A stretch of 64,000 nucleotides of DNA, taken from positions 372,001-436,000 of the forward strand of contig JANSYP010000001.1 of the NCBI GenBank assembly GCA_024742405.1. Direction: 5' to 3'. The translations under genes were made by a program, and so were the position numbers. Under the pieces are notes generated by a model. The model did no database searches. It was not told the origin of the DNA and saw nothing but the letters and a program-made list of their open reading frames with translations. Positions within the stretch are counted from its first letter, which is position 1. Each line of letters starts with the position of its first letter. Source of the stretch: Paracoccaceae bacterium (GTDB lineage: Bacteria; Pseudomonadota; Alphaproteobacteria; Rhodobacterales; Rhodobacteraceae). Shown here in pieces: positions 54,590 to 62,848 of this stretch.

Positions 54590-56167
54590 TCAATAGCCGA
54601 GCGCGCAACCGTCCTTGCGGGCGTCCGACGCACCTTCGAGAACCCCGTCTGCGTGAACGCGAATCGCCTGCGCCCCGCCGATCGGCACCTCGGGAATGAC
54701 GACCTTATGGCCCATCTCGGCAAGCTCGGCGCACACCGTTTCGCTGTAACCCCGTTCCACACGCAACTCGCCTTCGGTGGCAAAGCTGCGCGGCGCATCG
54801 AGGGCCGCCTGCGGATGGAGCTCGTAATCCACCGTGTTGGTGAGAAAGCGGGCATGCCCCGTCGCCTGGTAGGCGCCGCCCATCACGCCGAAAGGCATGC
54901 TCACGCGACCCGCGTCACGCAGCATGCCGGGTATGATGGTGTGCATGGGTCGTTTGCCGCCGCCGATCTCGTTCGGGTGGCCGGGCTCCAAGCAGAATCC
55001 GGCACCGCGATTGTGAAACAGCAGACCGAAATTCGGCGTCGCGATGCCGCTGCCGAAATCGTGGAAGATCGAGTAGATCATCGACACGACCATCCGGTCC
55101 TTGTCCACGACGCTGAGAGTGACGGTCTCTTTGTGGACGGCCCCTGCCGCCGGCGGCGGGGTTGGCATCGCGCGTTTCGGGTCGATCAGGGCGGCCAGGG
55201 CATCGGCCGTAGCGTCGTCGGTCATGTGGGCAAGACGGTTGGTATGGTCGGCATCGGCCAGAAAACGGTCGCGTGCATCGTAGGCGAGCTTTGTCGCTTC
55301 GGCCTCCAGATGTGCGCGGACGGCGCCGAACGGGTCGAGCGCCGGCAGATCGAACCGGGCCAGGATCTTGGCCAGCAGGATGGCAGTAGCGCCCTGTCCG
55401 TTCGGCGGATGCTCGACCAGTTCCATGCCCTTGTAGTCGCCGCTGATCGGGTTCACCCAATCGGCCTCGACCTCGGCAAAATCGGTTTCGGTGTGCACAC
55501 CGCCCCGCTCACGAAGCGTGGCAACCATTTCGGCGGCGACCTCGCCCTCATAAAAACCTGCACGTCCCTGGGCCGCGATACGACGCAGCACTTCTGCCTG
55601 GCCCGGCGCGCGGAAGACATGACCGGGACGCGGAGCGGTGCCGTCGATCAGGAAATGTGTGCGGGCGTATCCGTCGGCGAGATCCGCAAAGCCGGCCCAG
55701 TCGAAGGCGGTGCGCGGCGCCACCGGCAGACCATGTTCGGCATAGTGGATGGCGGGCGAAAGGGTTTGGTCCAGATCCAGACGTCCCCACTCTTCGGAGA
55801 GCTTGCAGAACCCTGCGACGGCGCCGGGCAGGGTGACGGCTTCCGCACCATTGAGCGGCACGCTGCTGTGGCCTGCGGCGCGCAGTGTTTCGGCACGCAG
55901 GGCTGCTGGCGCGCGCCCGGATGCGTTGAGGGCGAGGATGCGGTTCTCGCCCGGCGGCGTCATCAAGACGAACAGATCCCCGCCCAGGCCAGTCATCTGA
56001 GGCTCTGCGATTCCGAGCAGAACGCCAGCGGCAATGGCTGCATCGACCGCGTTGCCTCCGTCCTGCAGGATCCTGATCGCGGTGTGCGCGGCCACCGGAT
56101 GCGAGGTCGCACACATGCCTTCGGTCGCAAAGACCGTGGATCGACCGGGTAGATGAAAATCGCGCAT
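54590..56167 (-). CDS. Gamma-glutamyltransferase family protein
   Basis: The 525-residue Ntn-hydrolase precursor self-cleaves before Thr348 in HKETVTLSVVDK, the site equivalent to Thr391 of Escherichia coli GGT. Other marks are GGNAVDAAIAAGVLLGIAEP near the N-terminus and the C-terminal GGAYQATGHARFL. Unlike classical GGT no signal peptide is seen, so it may be cytoplasmic, as in the YwrD-like subgroup. AAAGGGG is eight bases before ATG 56167. Confidence 0.9.
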   Translation of the reverse strand: MRDFHLPGRSTVFATEGMCATSHPVAAHTAIRILQDGGNAVDAAIAAGVLLGIAEPQMTGLGGDLFVLMTPPGENRILALNASGRAPAALRAETLRAAGHSSVPLNGAEAVTLPGAVAGFCKLSEEWGRLDLDQTLSPAIHYAEHGLPVAPRTAFDWAGFADLADGYARTHFLIDGTAPRPGHVFRAPGQAEVLRRIAAQGRAGFYEGEVAAEMVATLRERGGVHTETDFAEVEADWVNPISGDYKGMELVEHPPNGQGATAILLAKILARFDLPALDPFGAVRAHLEAEATKLAYDARDRFLADADHTNRLAHMTDDATADALAALIDPKRAMPTPPPAAGAVHKETVTLSVVDKDRMVVSMIYSIFHDFGSGIATPNFGLLFHNRGAGFCLEPGHPNEIGGGKRPMHTIIPGMLRDAGRVSMPFGVMGGAYQATGHARFLTNTVDYELHPQAALDAPRSFATEGELRVERGYSETVCAELAEMGHKVVIPEVPIGGAQAIRVHADGVLEGASDARKDGCALGY

Positions 56168-56277
56168 CGCGGGGGCCCCTTTGTTCGCGGCGCGACGCTA
56201 GGCCGGTGCGCGGGCAAAGCCAAGCAGCCCGATCCGAAAAGAGCCCCCGCGATGTCGGTTTCGCGCGCGTCGGCCGC

Positions 56278-56799
56278 TCAGGCTGTCGAAACGAGGTCCT
56301 CGACCGCACCGGTGTTGTCGTCAATCACCAGGTCCAGCCGGTTCCAGCCGTTCTGACGGTAGTAGACCAATCCGCTTGCAAGCTGTCGGATCAGGAACCA
56401 GCCAAAACCGCCTTCCGGCAACAGTTCGGTCTGATCCGAGAGCGCGGGTAACTGGCCCGTCGGCAGCACCAGTCCCGGCATCTTTTCGCCGCGATCGCGA
56501 ATACAGACGTCGAGTCCGGTGTCGCGGTGCCGAATCTCCAGACGGATCGCGTCCGATGGGGCCGGAGTGCCTGCCCACTTGGCAAAGGCATGTTCGACGA
56601 TATTGTTGAGCGCTTCGCCCAGAACAATTTCGGTGTTGCCCCGAAGGACCGCACCGACGTCTCTGGAGTCCATCCACGCGCTGATCCGAATGTGCGCGTC
56701 GCGCACCGCGTCGGGCGTCGGGGAGAGCGACAGATGCAAAACCTTCGCGTCCGGACCGGACACTGCCATGACCACGTCCTGCGGCGCGTCAGCCGGCAT
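56278..56799 (-). CDS. Anti-sigma factor kinase, RsbW/SpoIIAB-like
   Basis: The 173-residue GHKL-type ATPase has the N-box GEALNNIVEHAF, DVCIRDRGEKMPG (G1 box) and EGGFGWFLIRQLASG (G2 box). Such kinases bind a sigma factor or other target and phosphorylate a STAS antagonist. The ATG at 56799 overlaps the end of the upstream STAS gene by 11 bases; an earlier ATG at 56850 would lengthen the overlap. No sigma factor is in the window. Confidence 0.85.
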   Translation of the reverse strand: MPADAPQDVVMAVSGPDAKVLHLSLSPTPDAVRDAHIRISAWMDSRDVGAVLRGNTEIVLGEALNNIVEHAFAKWAGTPAPSDAIRLEIRHRDTGLDVCIRDRGEKMPGLVLPTGQLPALSDQTELLPEGGFGWFLIRQLASGLVYYRQNGWNRLDLVIDDNTGAVEDLVSTA

Positions 56800-57133
56800 G
56801 AAGCGGCTCGCCGATGGCATCATCGACCGAGATGTGAATGCGGAACACACGGTCCATCCGCGTCAGGCGGAACACCTTTTCGACATTGGGCGTGAGACTC
56901 GCGAGTTCCAATTGCTGCCCGAGGGCGAGCTGTTTCATCGCGCCGACGATCGCGCCGAGCCCGCTGCTGTCGACAAAACCCACCAGTGCAAGGTTCAGAA
57001 CGATCCTCTCCGGCCCGTCGGTCGTCAACGCGCGCATCTCGTCTTTGAACTTGATCGCCACGGCAGCGTCGATCCGGTCCGTTTGCGGCGTGATAACGAG
57101 AACTTCGCCGATGCGTTCGCAGCCCAGTTCCAT
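56789..57133 (-). CDS. STAS-domain anti-sigma factor antagonist
   Basis: The 114-residue protein has the STAS phosphorylation site VGFVDSSGLGAIVGA (Ser56/57), following ITPQTDRIDAAVAIKF. In its unphosphorylated form such a protein releases the partner of the anti-sigma kinase. GGGAG is six bases before the ATG. It overlaps its predicted kinase gene, so the two form a partner-switch module. Confidence 0.92.
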   Translation of the reverse strand: MELGCERIGEVLVITPQTDRIDAAVAIKFKDEMRALTTDGPERIVLNLALVGFVDSSGLGAIVGAMKQLALGQQLELASLTPNVEKVFRLTRMDRVFRIHISVDDAIGEPLHAG

Positions 57134-57250
57134 GTGTGTCTCCCAAGCTTTTCACCCGTTGCGGTCTTTGACAGGCTAGGGGCCGGGTCTTACCAATCCC
57201 TAAGCGCCGGCGGGCTCCAAGCGGGGCACCAGCCAAAGGAATGGTGAAAA

Positions 57251-57730
57251 ATGGAACGATCTGTATCCACCGAGCCGGACGTGGATCACAGCGCGCTTCT
57301 GGCCCGCGTGCTGTCCCTGACCGAGGGGGAGCAGGACCAGATCGCGCTGATGGCGACCGTGGCCTGCGAGGTGCACCATAGCGATGCGCGGTTCGACTGG
57401 ACCGGATTCTACCGTGTGGTCGCGCCCGGACTGCTGAAGATCGGTCCTTATCAAGGCGGCCATGGCTGTCTGACGATCCCGTTCGATCGCGGGGTCTGCG
57501 GCGCGGTTGCACGCACCGGCGAGACGCACCTGGTGCCTGATGTCGACGCGTTTCCAGGCCATATCGCCTGCGCCTCCAGCACCCGGTCGGAGCTGGTTTT
57601 GCCGGTGCGCGACGGGGCGGGGCGGCTGATTGCCGTGTTCGATATCGACAGCAACAAGCCCGACGCCTTTGTCGAGGAGGACGCCGCGGCGCTCGGCCAC
57701 CTGCTCGATGCGGTGTTCGCCCGACCGTGA
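57251..57730 (+). CDS. Free methionine (R)-sulfoxide reductase, GAF domain
   Basis: The 159-residue GAF protein reduces free methionine sulfoxide. The family signature is present: WTGFYRVV, IPFDRGVCGAVARTGET, LVPDVDAFPGHIACASSTRSE with the catalytic Cys pair in GVCG and HIAC, and DIDSNKPDAFVEED. It is divergent from the STAS gene and is followed by an RluA-type gene overlapping by one base. Confidence 0.92.
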   Translation: MERSVSTEPDVDHSALLARVLSLTEGEQDQIALMATVACEVHHSDARFDWTGFYRVVAPGLLKIGPYQGGHGCLTIPFDRGVCGAVARTGETHLVPDVDAFPGHIACASSTRSELVLPVRDGAGRLIAVFDIDSNKPDAFVEEDAAALGHLLDAVFARP

Positions 57731-58377
57731 TGCCTGACGACTATGCCCCGCCCCAAACGCCCCTTGCGATCCTGCACCGCGATCACGAGTTGCTGGCCGT
57801 GGACAAGCCGTCCGGTCTGCTGTCGGTGCCGGGCAAGGGCGCCCATCTGGCAGACTGTCTTCTGGCGCGTGTTCAAGCGGCATTTCCCGAGGCACTGCTG
57901 GTGCACCGGCTGGATCGGGACACGTCCGGCGTGATGGTGTTCGCGCTGAGCCGCCATGCACAGCGCCACATTGGCCTGCAGTTCGAGAAGCGACAGGCAC
58001 GAAAGATCTATCTGGCCGAAGTTGCGGGCGAGGTCGCCGAGAGCTCCGGCACAGTGGATCTGCCGCTGATTGTCGACTGGCCGAACCGTCCCTTGCAGAA
58101 GGTCGATTTTGAGACCGGAAAGCCTGCTGTGACCGATTGGAAGCTCCTGCGGCGCAGCGCGGAACGCTCGCGGATGCGGCTGATGCCAAAGACCGGCCGC
58201 AGCCACCAGTTGCGCGTACATATGCGCGAGATCGGGCATCCGATCCTTGGGGATCCATTCTACGCCCCGGAGACGCTTGGGCTGGCAGACCGGCTGATGC
58301 TTCATGCGCACCAGTTGCGGTTGCGGCACCCCGAAGGCGGGCGGGGCGTGAACCTGACCGCGCCCTGTCCGTTCTGA
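57730..58377 (+). CDS. RluA-family pseudouridine synthase
   Basis: The 215-residue enzyme isomerises uridine in RNA. The catalytic Asp is in LVHRLDRDTSGVMVFAL, LLAVDKPSGLLSVPG stands before it, and TGRSHQLRVHMREIGHPI follows. It lacks an S4 domain and matches the short RluA type that modifies rRNA and tRNA. The start is the ATG overlapping the previous TGA. Confidence 0.93.
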   Translation: MPDDYAPPQTPLAILHRDHELLAVDKPSGLLSVPGKGAHLADCLLARVQAAFPEALLVHRLDRDTSGVMVFALSRHAQRHIGLQFEKRQARKIYLAEVAGEVAESSGTVDLPLIVDWPNRPLQKVDFETGKPAVTDWKLLRRSAERSRMRLMPKTGRSHQLRVHMREIGHPILGDPFYAPETLGLADRLMLHAHQLRLRHPEGGRGVNLTAPCPF

Positions 58378-58471
58378 GCCTGTGATCCACCTACCGTGTT
58401 GGAGGTGTGCATCCCGCGTGGGCCAAAAGAAACGCGGCACAGCTGGCCCGCCCGCACCGGGCCGGGTCGCC

Positions 58472-59356
58472 CTAGTCTCCGCCGCCGTTGAAACGCACGG
58501 CGCCGACGGCACTCAGATCATAGCCGCCCATTGACGCCGCCCGCGCGGCGGCCTCGGGCCCGTCCATGTAGCTCAGCAGCCGCTGGATCGGCGGTTCGAA
58601 ATAGGCGCGCCGCCAGACGAGGAGGTCGAGCCGTTCTTCGAGGATCGGAACGAAGGTGAGCCCGAGCCGCTCGGCCATGGCGCGCAGCCCGAAGGCGGCA
58701 TCGGCCTGCCCGTCAAGGACCATGAGCGCGGCTTCGTCCTCGGTGCGTGCGGTGTCGGGTGCGTAATCGAGCGTTTCGGGGGCGAGCCCGGCCTCTTGGC
58801 AGAGCCCGTCGAGCAGCTGCTGGCTGGCTGCGGCGCGCTGGCGCCGTACCACCCTCAGCCCGGACAGATCGGCGATGCGGGTGAGCGCATGCGGATTTTG
58901 TGATGCCGTCACCAACCCGCGCTCGCGCCGCACCAGTTCCACCAGAACCACTGGCAGATCGCCGGCACGCGCGGAAACCGTAGCTGTATTCCAGCCGCCG
59001 CTGTCATGGATGTGGGTGGCGCAGCCCATGGCCTCGCGCGCGATCACCCGGTCGAGCCCATCGAGACTGCCGTCGAAGAACGCCGCCAGTCCGCTGTCGG
59101 AGGCCCTGAGCGCCCATTCCAGCAGTGGATCATGGCTGCCCACCAGGATCGGCGGCAGCGGACCGGGCCGGGCGCGCGGTCCGGAGCGGCCTTCGGCGAT
59201 CCAGGCTTCCACATCCTCGCGCGGGAAGAGCAACTTGCCCACGACCCGGACGCACGGCACCTCGCCTTGGGCGGCCATGTCGTAGATCTTGCGCTCCTTG
59301 ATGCGCAAAAGCTCGGCGAGTTCCTTGGTGGTCAGGTAGGCGGGATCGTCAGTCAT
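58472..59356 (-). CDS. HTH regulator with periplasmic-binding-protein-like domain
   Basis: The 294-residue protein has an N-terminal excisionase/MerR-like helix-turn-helix (YLTTKELAELLRIKERKIYD, then PCVRVVGKLLFPREDVEAWI) and a C-terminal PBP-like ligand domain (PF12727 type) with GSHDPLLEWAL and VVRRQRAAASQQLL. Such regulators often control molybdate or tungstate uptake and molybdoenzymes; no such genes are beside it here. It is divergent from an unknown membrane-protein gene. Confidence 0.88.
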   Translation of the reverse strand: MTDDPAYLTTKELAELLRIKERKIYDMAAQGEVPCVRVVGKLLFPREDVEAWIAEGRSGPRARPGPLPPILVGSHDPLLEWALRASDSGLAAFFDGSLDGLDRVIAREAMGCATHIHDSGGWNTATVSARAGDLPVVLVELVRRERGLVTASQNPHALTRIADLSGLRVVRRQRAAASQQLLDGLCQEAGLAPETLDYAPDTARTEDEAALMVLDGQADAAFGLRAMAERLGLTFVPILEERLDLLVWRRAYFEPPIQRLLSYMDGPEAAARAASMGGYDLSAVGAVRFNGGGD

Positions 59357-59477
59357 AGCCCTGTCATGGCGCAGACGATTTCACGCGTCTACAGCGAAGG
59401 TTCGCTTGTCCGATTGTTGCCGGCGGACCTAGGGTAAAGCGACCAGGGTCTGCGGTAATATCCCAAGGGGCGAAAAA

Positions 59478-61007
59478 ATGGATATTCTTCAGGGCGCGCT
59501 TGCCTTTGCGGTCGCGATGATCGTGTTTTCGACGGTGGTGACCGGGATCGTCGAAGTGATCTTGCGGGGGCTGCGTGTCCGCCCGCTGCTGCTGATCCAG
59601 GCGATGGAGCATTATGTCGAGCAATATCTGCAACGCGAAATGCAGCGGCGAGGTCTGAGCGTCTCCAGCGCGGAGGATTTCGACAAGCTCAAGACCCACA
59701 TCGTCGGCGCGCTCGTCGGCAATCCGGCAAAGGCCAAGGTGCCGACCGTCGATGCGGTGGGGGGGGCAGACGGGGTAGACAAGATCGGACGGTTTTCCGC
59801 CGTGGAGGATCTAAGCACCTACGCATTCCTCCAGCGCCTTGCGAAAACCGAGGCCGGGCAAGAGCTTGTTGCGAGATACGAGGAGCTCAAGACCGACGGG
59901 CATGAAAAGCTCCAGTCGTTCCTGCAGGACGCCTTGCGGACGTTCGAGCGTTACATGGCAACTGTCAACGAACGGTTCCGCATCCGCAGCCAGCGTTACG
60001 CCATGATCGTTGCATTGCTGGTCGCGTTCGGTTTCAACATCAGTGCCGGGCGGCTCTTCACGCAGCTGACGACCGACACGCCGCTGCAACAGCGTCTGAT
60101 CGTCGAAGCCGAGCAATATGCGGACGAGAATTTCCGACGCGCTGCGGAATTAAACGCGCAACTGACTGCGTCGAATGATGCAACGGACAGTCCGTCCGGT
60201 GAAGGTGACGTGGCGCAGACGGCATCCAATGATGCGATCGGCTCAGCGGCGGCGCCGCTGCCCGAGCAGACGGTCAAGGACCTGCTCGCGCGCGCCGACG
60301 CCCTCCAACAGCGCAGCGAAGAGCTGCTTTTCCAAAGCGGTTTGCCTGTCGGTCCTGACCATTTCCCTTACAACCTGACCTGCACGCAATGGCACCGGAT
60401 GCTGATTTCCGACACGAGTGGCGTGTCGGGTGAAAGCAGCGGGGGCTCAAATGTAAACACGCCGGCCGCGACCGACGCGCCAGCGCAGAGCGCCCAGTCC
60501 GATGATCTGGTCTTGAGGATCTGCGCAGGACTTGCCTGGCTCAATGGCACGGCTCCGGCGTCGGATGCCGCGGAGACTGACGCCGGTGCAGAGGTCGGGG
60601 CTGCCGCTGGCACCGGAAATAATCCTGCTGAGGACACGCCTCTGACACGCGGCAACCTTCTGATGTGGCTGATCAATGTTGTGATCGCCGGCTTTCTGAT
60701 CGGCCTCGGCGGGCCATTCTGGTACCGCGTTTACAGCTCGCTCTCGAACGTCGCGCAGGTCGTTCGGATGCTGAGTGGCGGCGATGCGCGCCCGGAGGTT
60801 CTGACCGAGAAATCGGCAAAGCTGCCGGCCACGCAGGCCGGGATCAAGGAAGCCACCGACGGATCAGGACGCGGCGGCGACCTCGTCAGCGTCTTTCTGA
60901 CTGCCGCGGGACCGTCCAGCAAATCAAAGACGGCATCGCCTACGGGCGGAACCCTGGCGCCCCAACAGGGCGCGCCGGACAACGCCACCGCAGCCAAACC
61001 TGTCTGA
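59478..61007 (+). CDS. Unrecognised 509-residue membrane protein with GGPFWY motif
   Basis: The protein has an N-terminal membrane segment (about 5-30), a middle segment after a long cytoplasmic-type helix region (about 171-190), Ala/Thr/Asp-rich low-complexity stretches (about 215-265 and 310-380), and a C-terminal membrane segment LLMWLINVVIAGFLIGLGGPFWYRVYSSLSNV, followed by a disordered tail. The GGPFWY-type end after the last segment recurs in several bacterial membrane proteins of unknown role. AAGGGG is six bases before the ATG. Gene neighbours give no clear role. Confidence 0.72.
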   Translation: MDILQGALAFAVAMIVFSTVVTGIVEVILRGLRVRPLLLIQAMEHYVEQYLQREMQRRGLSVSSAEDFDKLKTHIVGALVGNPAKAKVPTVDAVGGADGVDKIGRFSAVEDLSTYAFLQRLAKTEAGQELVARYEELKTDGHEKLQSFLQDALRTFERYMATVNERFRIRSQRYAMIVALLVAFGFNISAGRLFTQLTTDTPLQQRLIVEAEQYADENFRRAAELNAQLTASNDATDSPSGEGDVAQTASNDAIGSAAAPLPEQTVKDLLARADALQQRSEELLFQSGLPVGPDHFPYNLTCTQWHRMLISDTSGVSGESSGGSNVNTPAATDAPAQSAQSDDLVLRICAGLAWLNGTAPASDAAETDAGAEVGAAAGTGNNPAEDTPLTRGNLLMWLINVVIAGFLIGLGGPFWYRVYSSLSNVAQVVRMLSGGDARPEVLTEKSAKLPATQAGIKEATDGSGRGGDLVSVFLTAAGPSSKSKTASPTGGTLAPQQGAPDNATAAKPV

Positions 61008-61625
61008 GCATTGGCTAGGACGGGCCGCGCGGCGTCGCCCGGTCCCGGTACGGTCCATGAAGCCGCTCTGTCGGGCCACGTGGGCCAGCATCGAAGGCGC
61101 CGCCGTGCTATGCGGCCATCCTTCGAATGTTGAACGGTCAGGAACACCAGCTTTTGTTCGGACAGGGTGTTCTGCTGTCGCGGAAGCGGCCGTAGCCGAA
61201 GAGATACGGGCTCATCAGTGCCTCTAGGATCGCAGTGCCGCGACAAATGTATGACACGAATCCCGGCGGTCCCGCGCACTGGCCAACAGGTTCTTGTCGC
61301 GGCCAAAGGCGCCCCGGTTGGCCATTGGCGGGATGGTCCGCGCGTGTTCCGCGGTTAGGTTACGTCCTTTCGCGAGATGTGATCCGGCGCGCAGAGATCC
61401 AAGCGTCATTCGAACGCGGCACTGGCAGAGGCTCGGCCTTTCGCTTTTGCGCGTCTGTTTACTGGTGAACAGAGCTGTTGTTCAGATCGCGCAGCCGACG
61501 CCGCCATTGTCGCCCCGCGCACGCGGTACGTATTAATGATTAACGGCTAAACTTCTTCGTAAAATGCGGGCGAACAGGCATTTACGGTTCAGACCTCGTG
61601 CAACCGTAAAGAGTGAACCCAAGCC
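61008..61625. other. 618-base gene-less region before the lectin gene
   Basis: No gene is supported. The last 100 bases are AT-rich for this genome (TACGTATTAATGATTAACGG at 61527-61546) and likely hold the lectin promoter. A 10-base inverted pair CAGTGCCGCG (61233-61242) / CGCGGCACTG (61415-61424) and GGCCAA/TTGGCC (61301-61306/61318-61323) are the only repeats noted. The remainder has no coding pattern. Confidence 0.5.
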
Positions 61626-62213
61626 ATGTGGAAATCCCTTGTTCTGGGCGCTGCTGCCCTGCTGACCGCTGCCTCGGCCAACGCCGCCACCGCCACCTGG
61701 AGCGCGGGAAACGGCCACAGCTACGAAGTCGTGCTCTTCGGCAATGGTTCCAGCCTCACCTGGGAACAATCCCGAGATGCCGCCGCTGCACGTAGCTTTG
61801 GCGGGCAGACCGGGCATCTAGCAACCTTCACGACCAAGGACGAATGGGCCTTTGTCACCGGAGCGCTCAACAGCGCCAAGCACGACCTCTTTCTCGGCGC
61901 GACGGACACCGAAGCCGAAGGCATCTGGAAATGGGTCGTCGGTCCGGAGGCGGGCACTCTGCTGAGCGACGGCTACACCGCCTGGAACCGCGGCGAGCCC
62001 AACGATCACGGCCGCGGCGGCGAGGACTACCTGGCCGGCTGGTCCTATGGCAGGAACACCGGCTGGAACGACATGCCGGGCCGCCACACGGCCATCAAGG
62101 GATACCTCGTCGAATATGGCAGCGTTGCGCCTGTCCCGCTGCCAGCCGCGCTGCCGCTCGCGCTGGCCGCCATCGGCGCGCTTGCGGGCTTGCGGCGCCT
62201 TCGCCGGGGCTGA
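61626..62213 (+). CDS. C-type lectin-domain protein with VPLPA-CTERM sorting signal
   Basis: The 195-residue protein has a signal peptide (residues 1-20, ending ASANA), a C-type lectin-like domain (EQSRDAAAARSFGGQTGHLA, FLGATDTEAEGIWKWVVG, NRGEPNDHGRGGEDY, TGWNDMPGRHTAIKGYLVEYG) and a C-terminal VPLPAALPLALAAIGALAG followed by LRRLRRG. The last part is the VPLPA-CTERM tripartite signal for exosortase processing and surface or polysaccharide-linked export. No exosortase is in the window. Confidence 0.88.
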   Translation: MWKSLVLGAAALLTAASANAATATWSAGNGHSYEVVLFGNGSSLTWEQSRDAAAARSFGGQTGHLATFTTKDEWAFVTGALNSAKHDLFLGATDTEAEGIWKWVVGPEAGTLLSDGYTAWNRGEPNDHGRGGEDYLAGWSYGRNTGWNDMPGRHTAIKGYLVEYGSVAPVPLPAALPLALAAIGALAGLRRLRRG

Positions 62214-62336
62214 CATCTTCGCAAATTGATCGGACTGGGCCAACGCGGCCCGGTCCGAGCCCGTTGTCGGGGTTGCGCGCAGCGGCGGCATTCTCTATCT
62301 GCCCCCTGTCCGCCAGAGCCGGAAAGCGCGCGCCCC

Positions 62337-62708
62337 ATGGAAAATGTCCTACTGATCGTCCACCTCATCCTCGCCCTGTGTCTGATCGGGGTTGTGCTGC
62401 TGCAGCGCTCCGAGGGCGGTGGGCTTGGCATCGGCGGAGGTGGCGGTGCGATGACCGGCCGGACCCCGATCACGCCCTTGGGCAAACTGACCTGGGTGTT
62501 TGCAGTAGCCTTCATCTGCACCTCGATCGCGCTGACGATCGTTGCGGCGCAAAACTCGGCCAACTCTTCGGTGCTGGACCGGTTGCGCGACGCGCCGACG
62601 TCGCAGCAACCCGCGGACGGTCTGTTGCCGCCGCCGGTGCCGTCGGGCGACAGCCTTTTGCCGCCGTCGACCGGGGATGCGCCGGCCCTGCCACCACGCG
62701 CGGAATAA
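62337..62708 (+). CDS. secG: Preprotein translocase subunit SecG
   Basis: The 123-residue protein has two membrane segments (about 3-21 and 52-72) with the SecG loop VVLLQRSEGGGLGIGGGGGAM between them, and a Pro/Ser-rich C-terminal tail. SecG assists SecYE in protein export. ATG 62337 is chosen; the frame continues upstream without conserved sequence. The order secG-pyrG is common in alphaproteobacteria. Confidence 0.95.
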   Translation: MENVLLIVHLILALCLIGVVLLQRSEGGGLGIGGGGGAMTGRTPITPLGKLTWVFAVAFICTSIALTIVAAQNSANSSVLDRLRDAPTSQQPADGLLPPPVPSGDSLLPPSTGDAPALPPRAE

Positions 62709-62848
62709 TCCACAACCCCTAGAAAAACCGCCCCGCGGCATCACAGCATATTGCGTTGACGACCCGAATCTCCTAAGGGTTGAACCCCGTGATGCTGCGA
62801 AATCGCATGGCTGCGAATGGCATCCAGCAGGGTTGCGGGAGAGAGTTC

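Noticed and set aside
60731-61306. Minus-strand open frame reaching into the gap after the 509-residue gene, considered as a transposase remnant
   Set aside because: No DDE or HTH motif and most of its length is antisense to the membrane-protein gene; no flanking inverted repeats of an insertion sequence.
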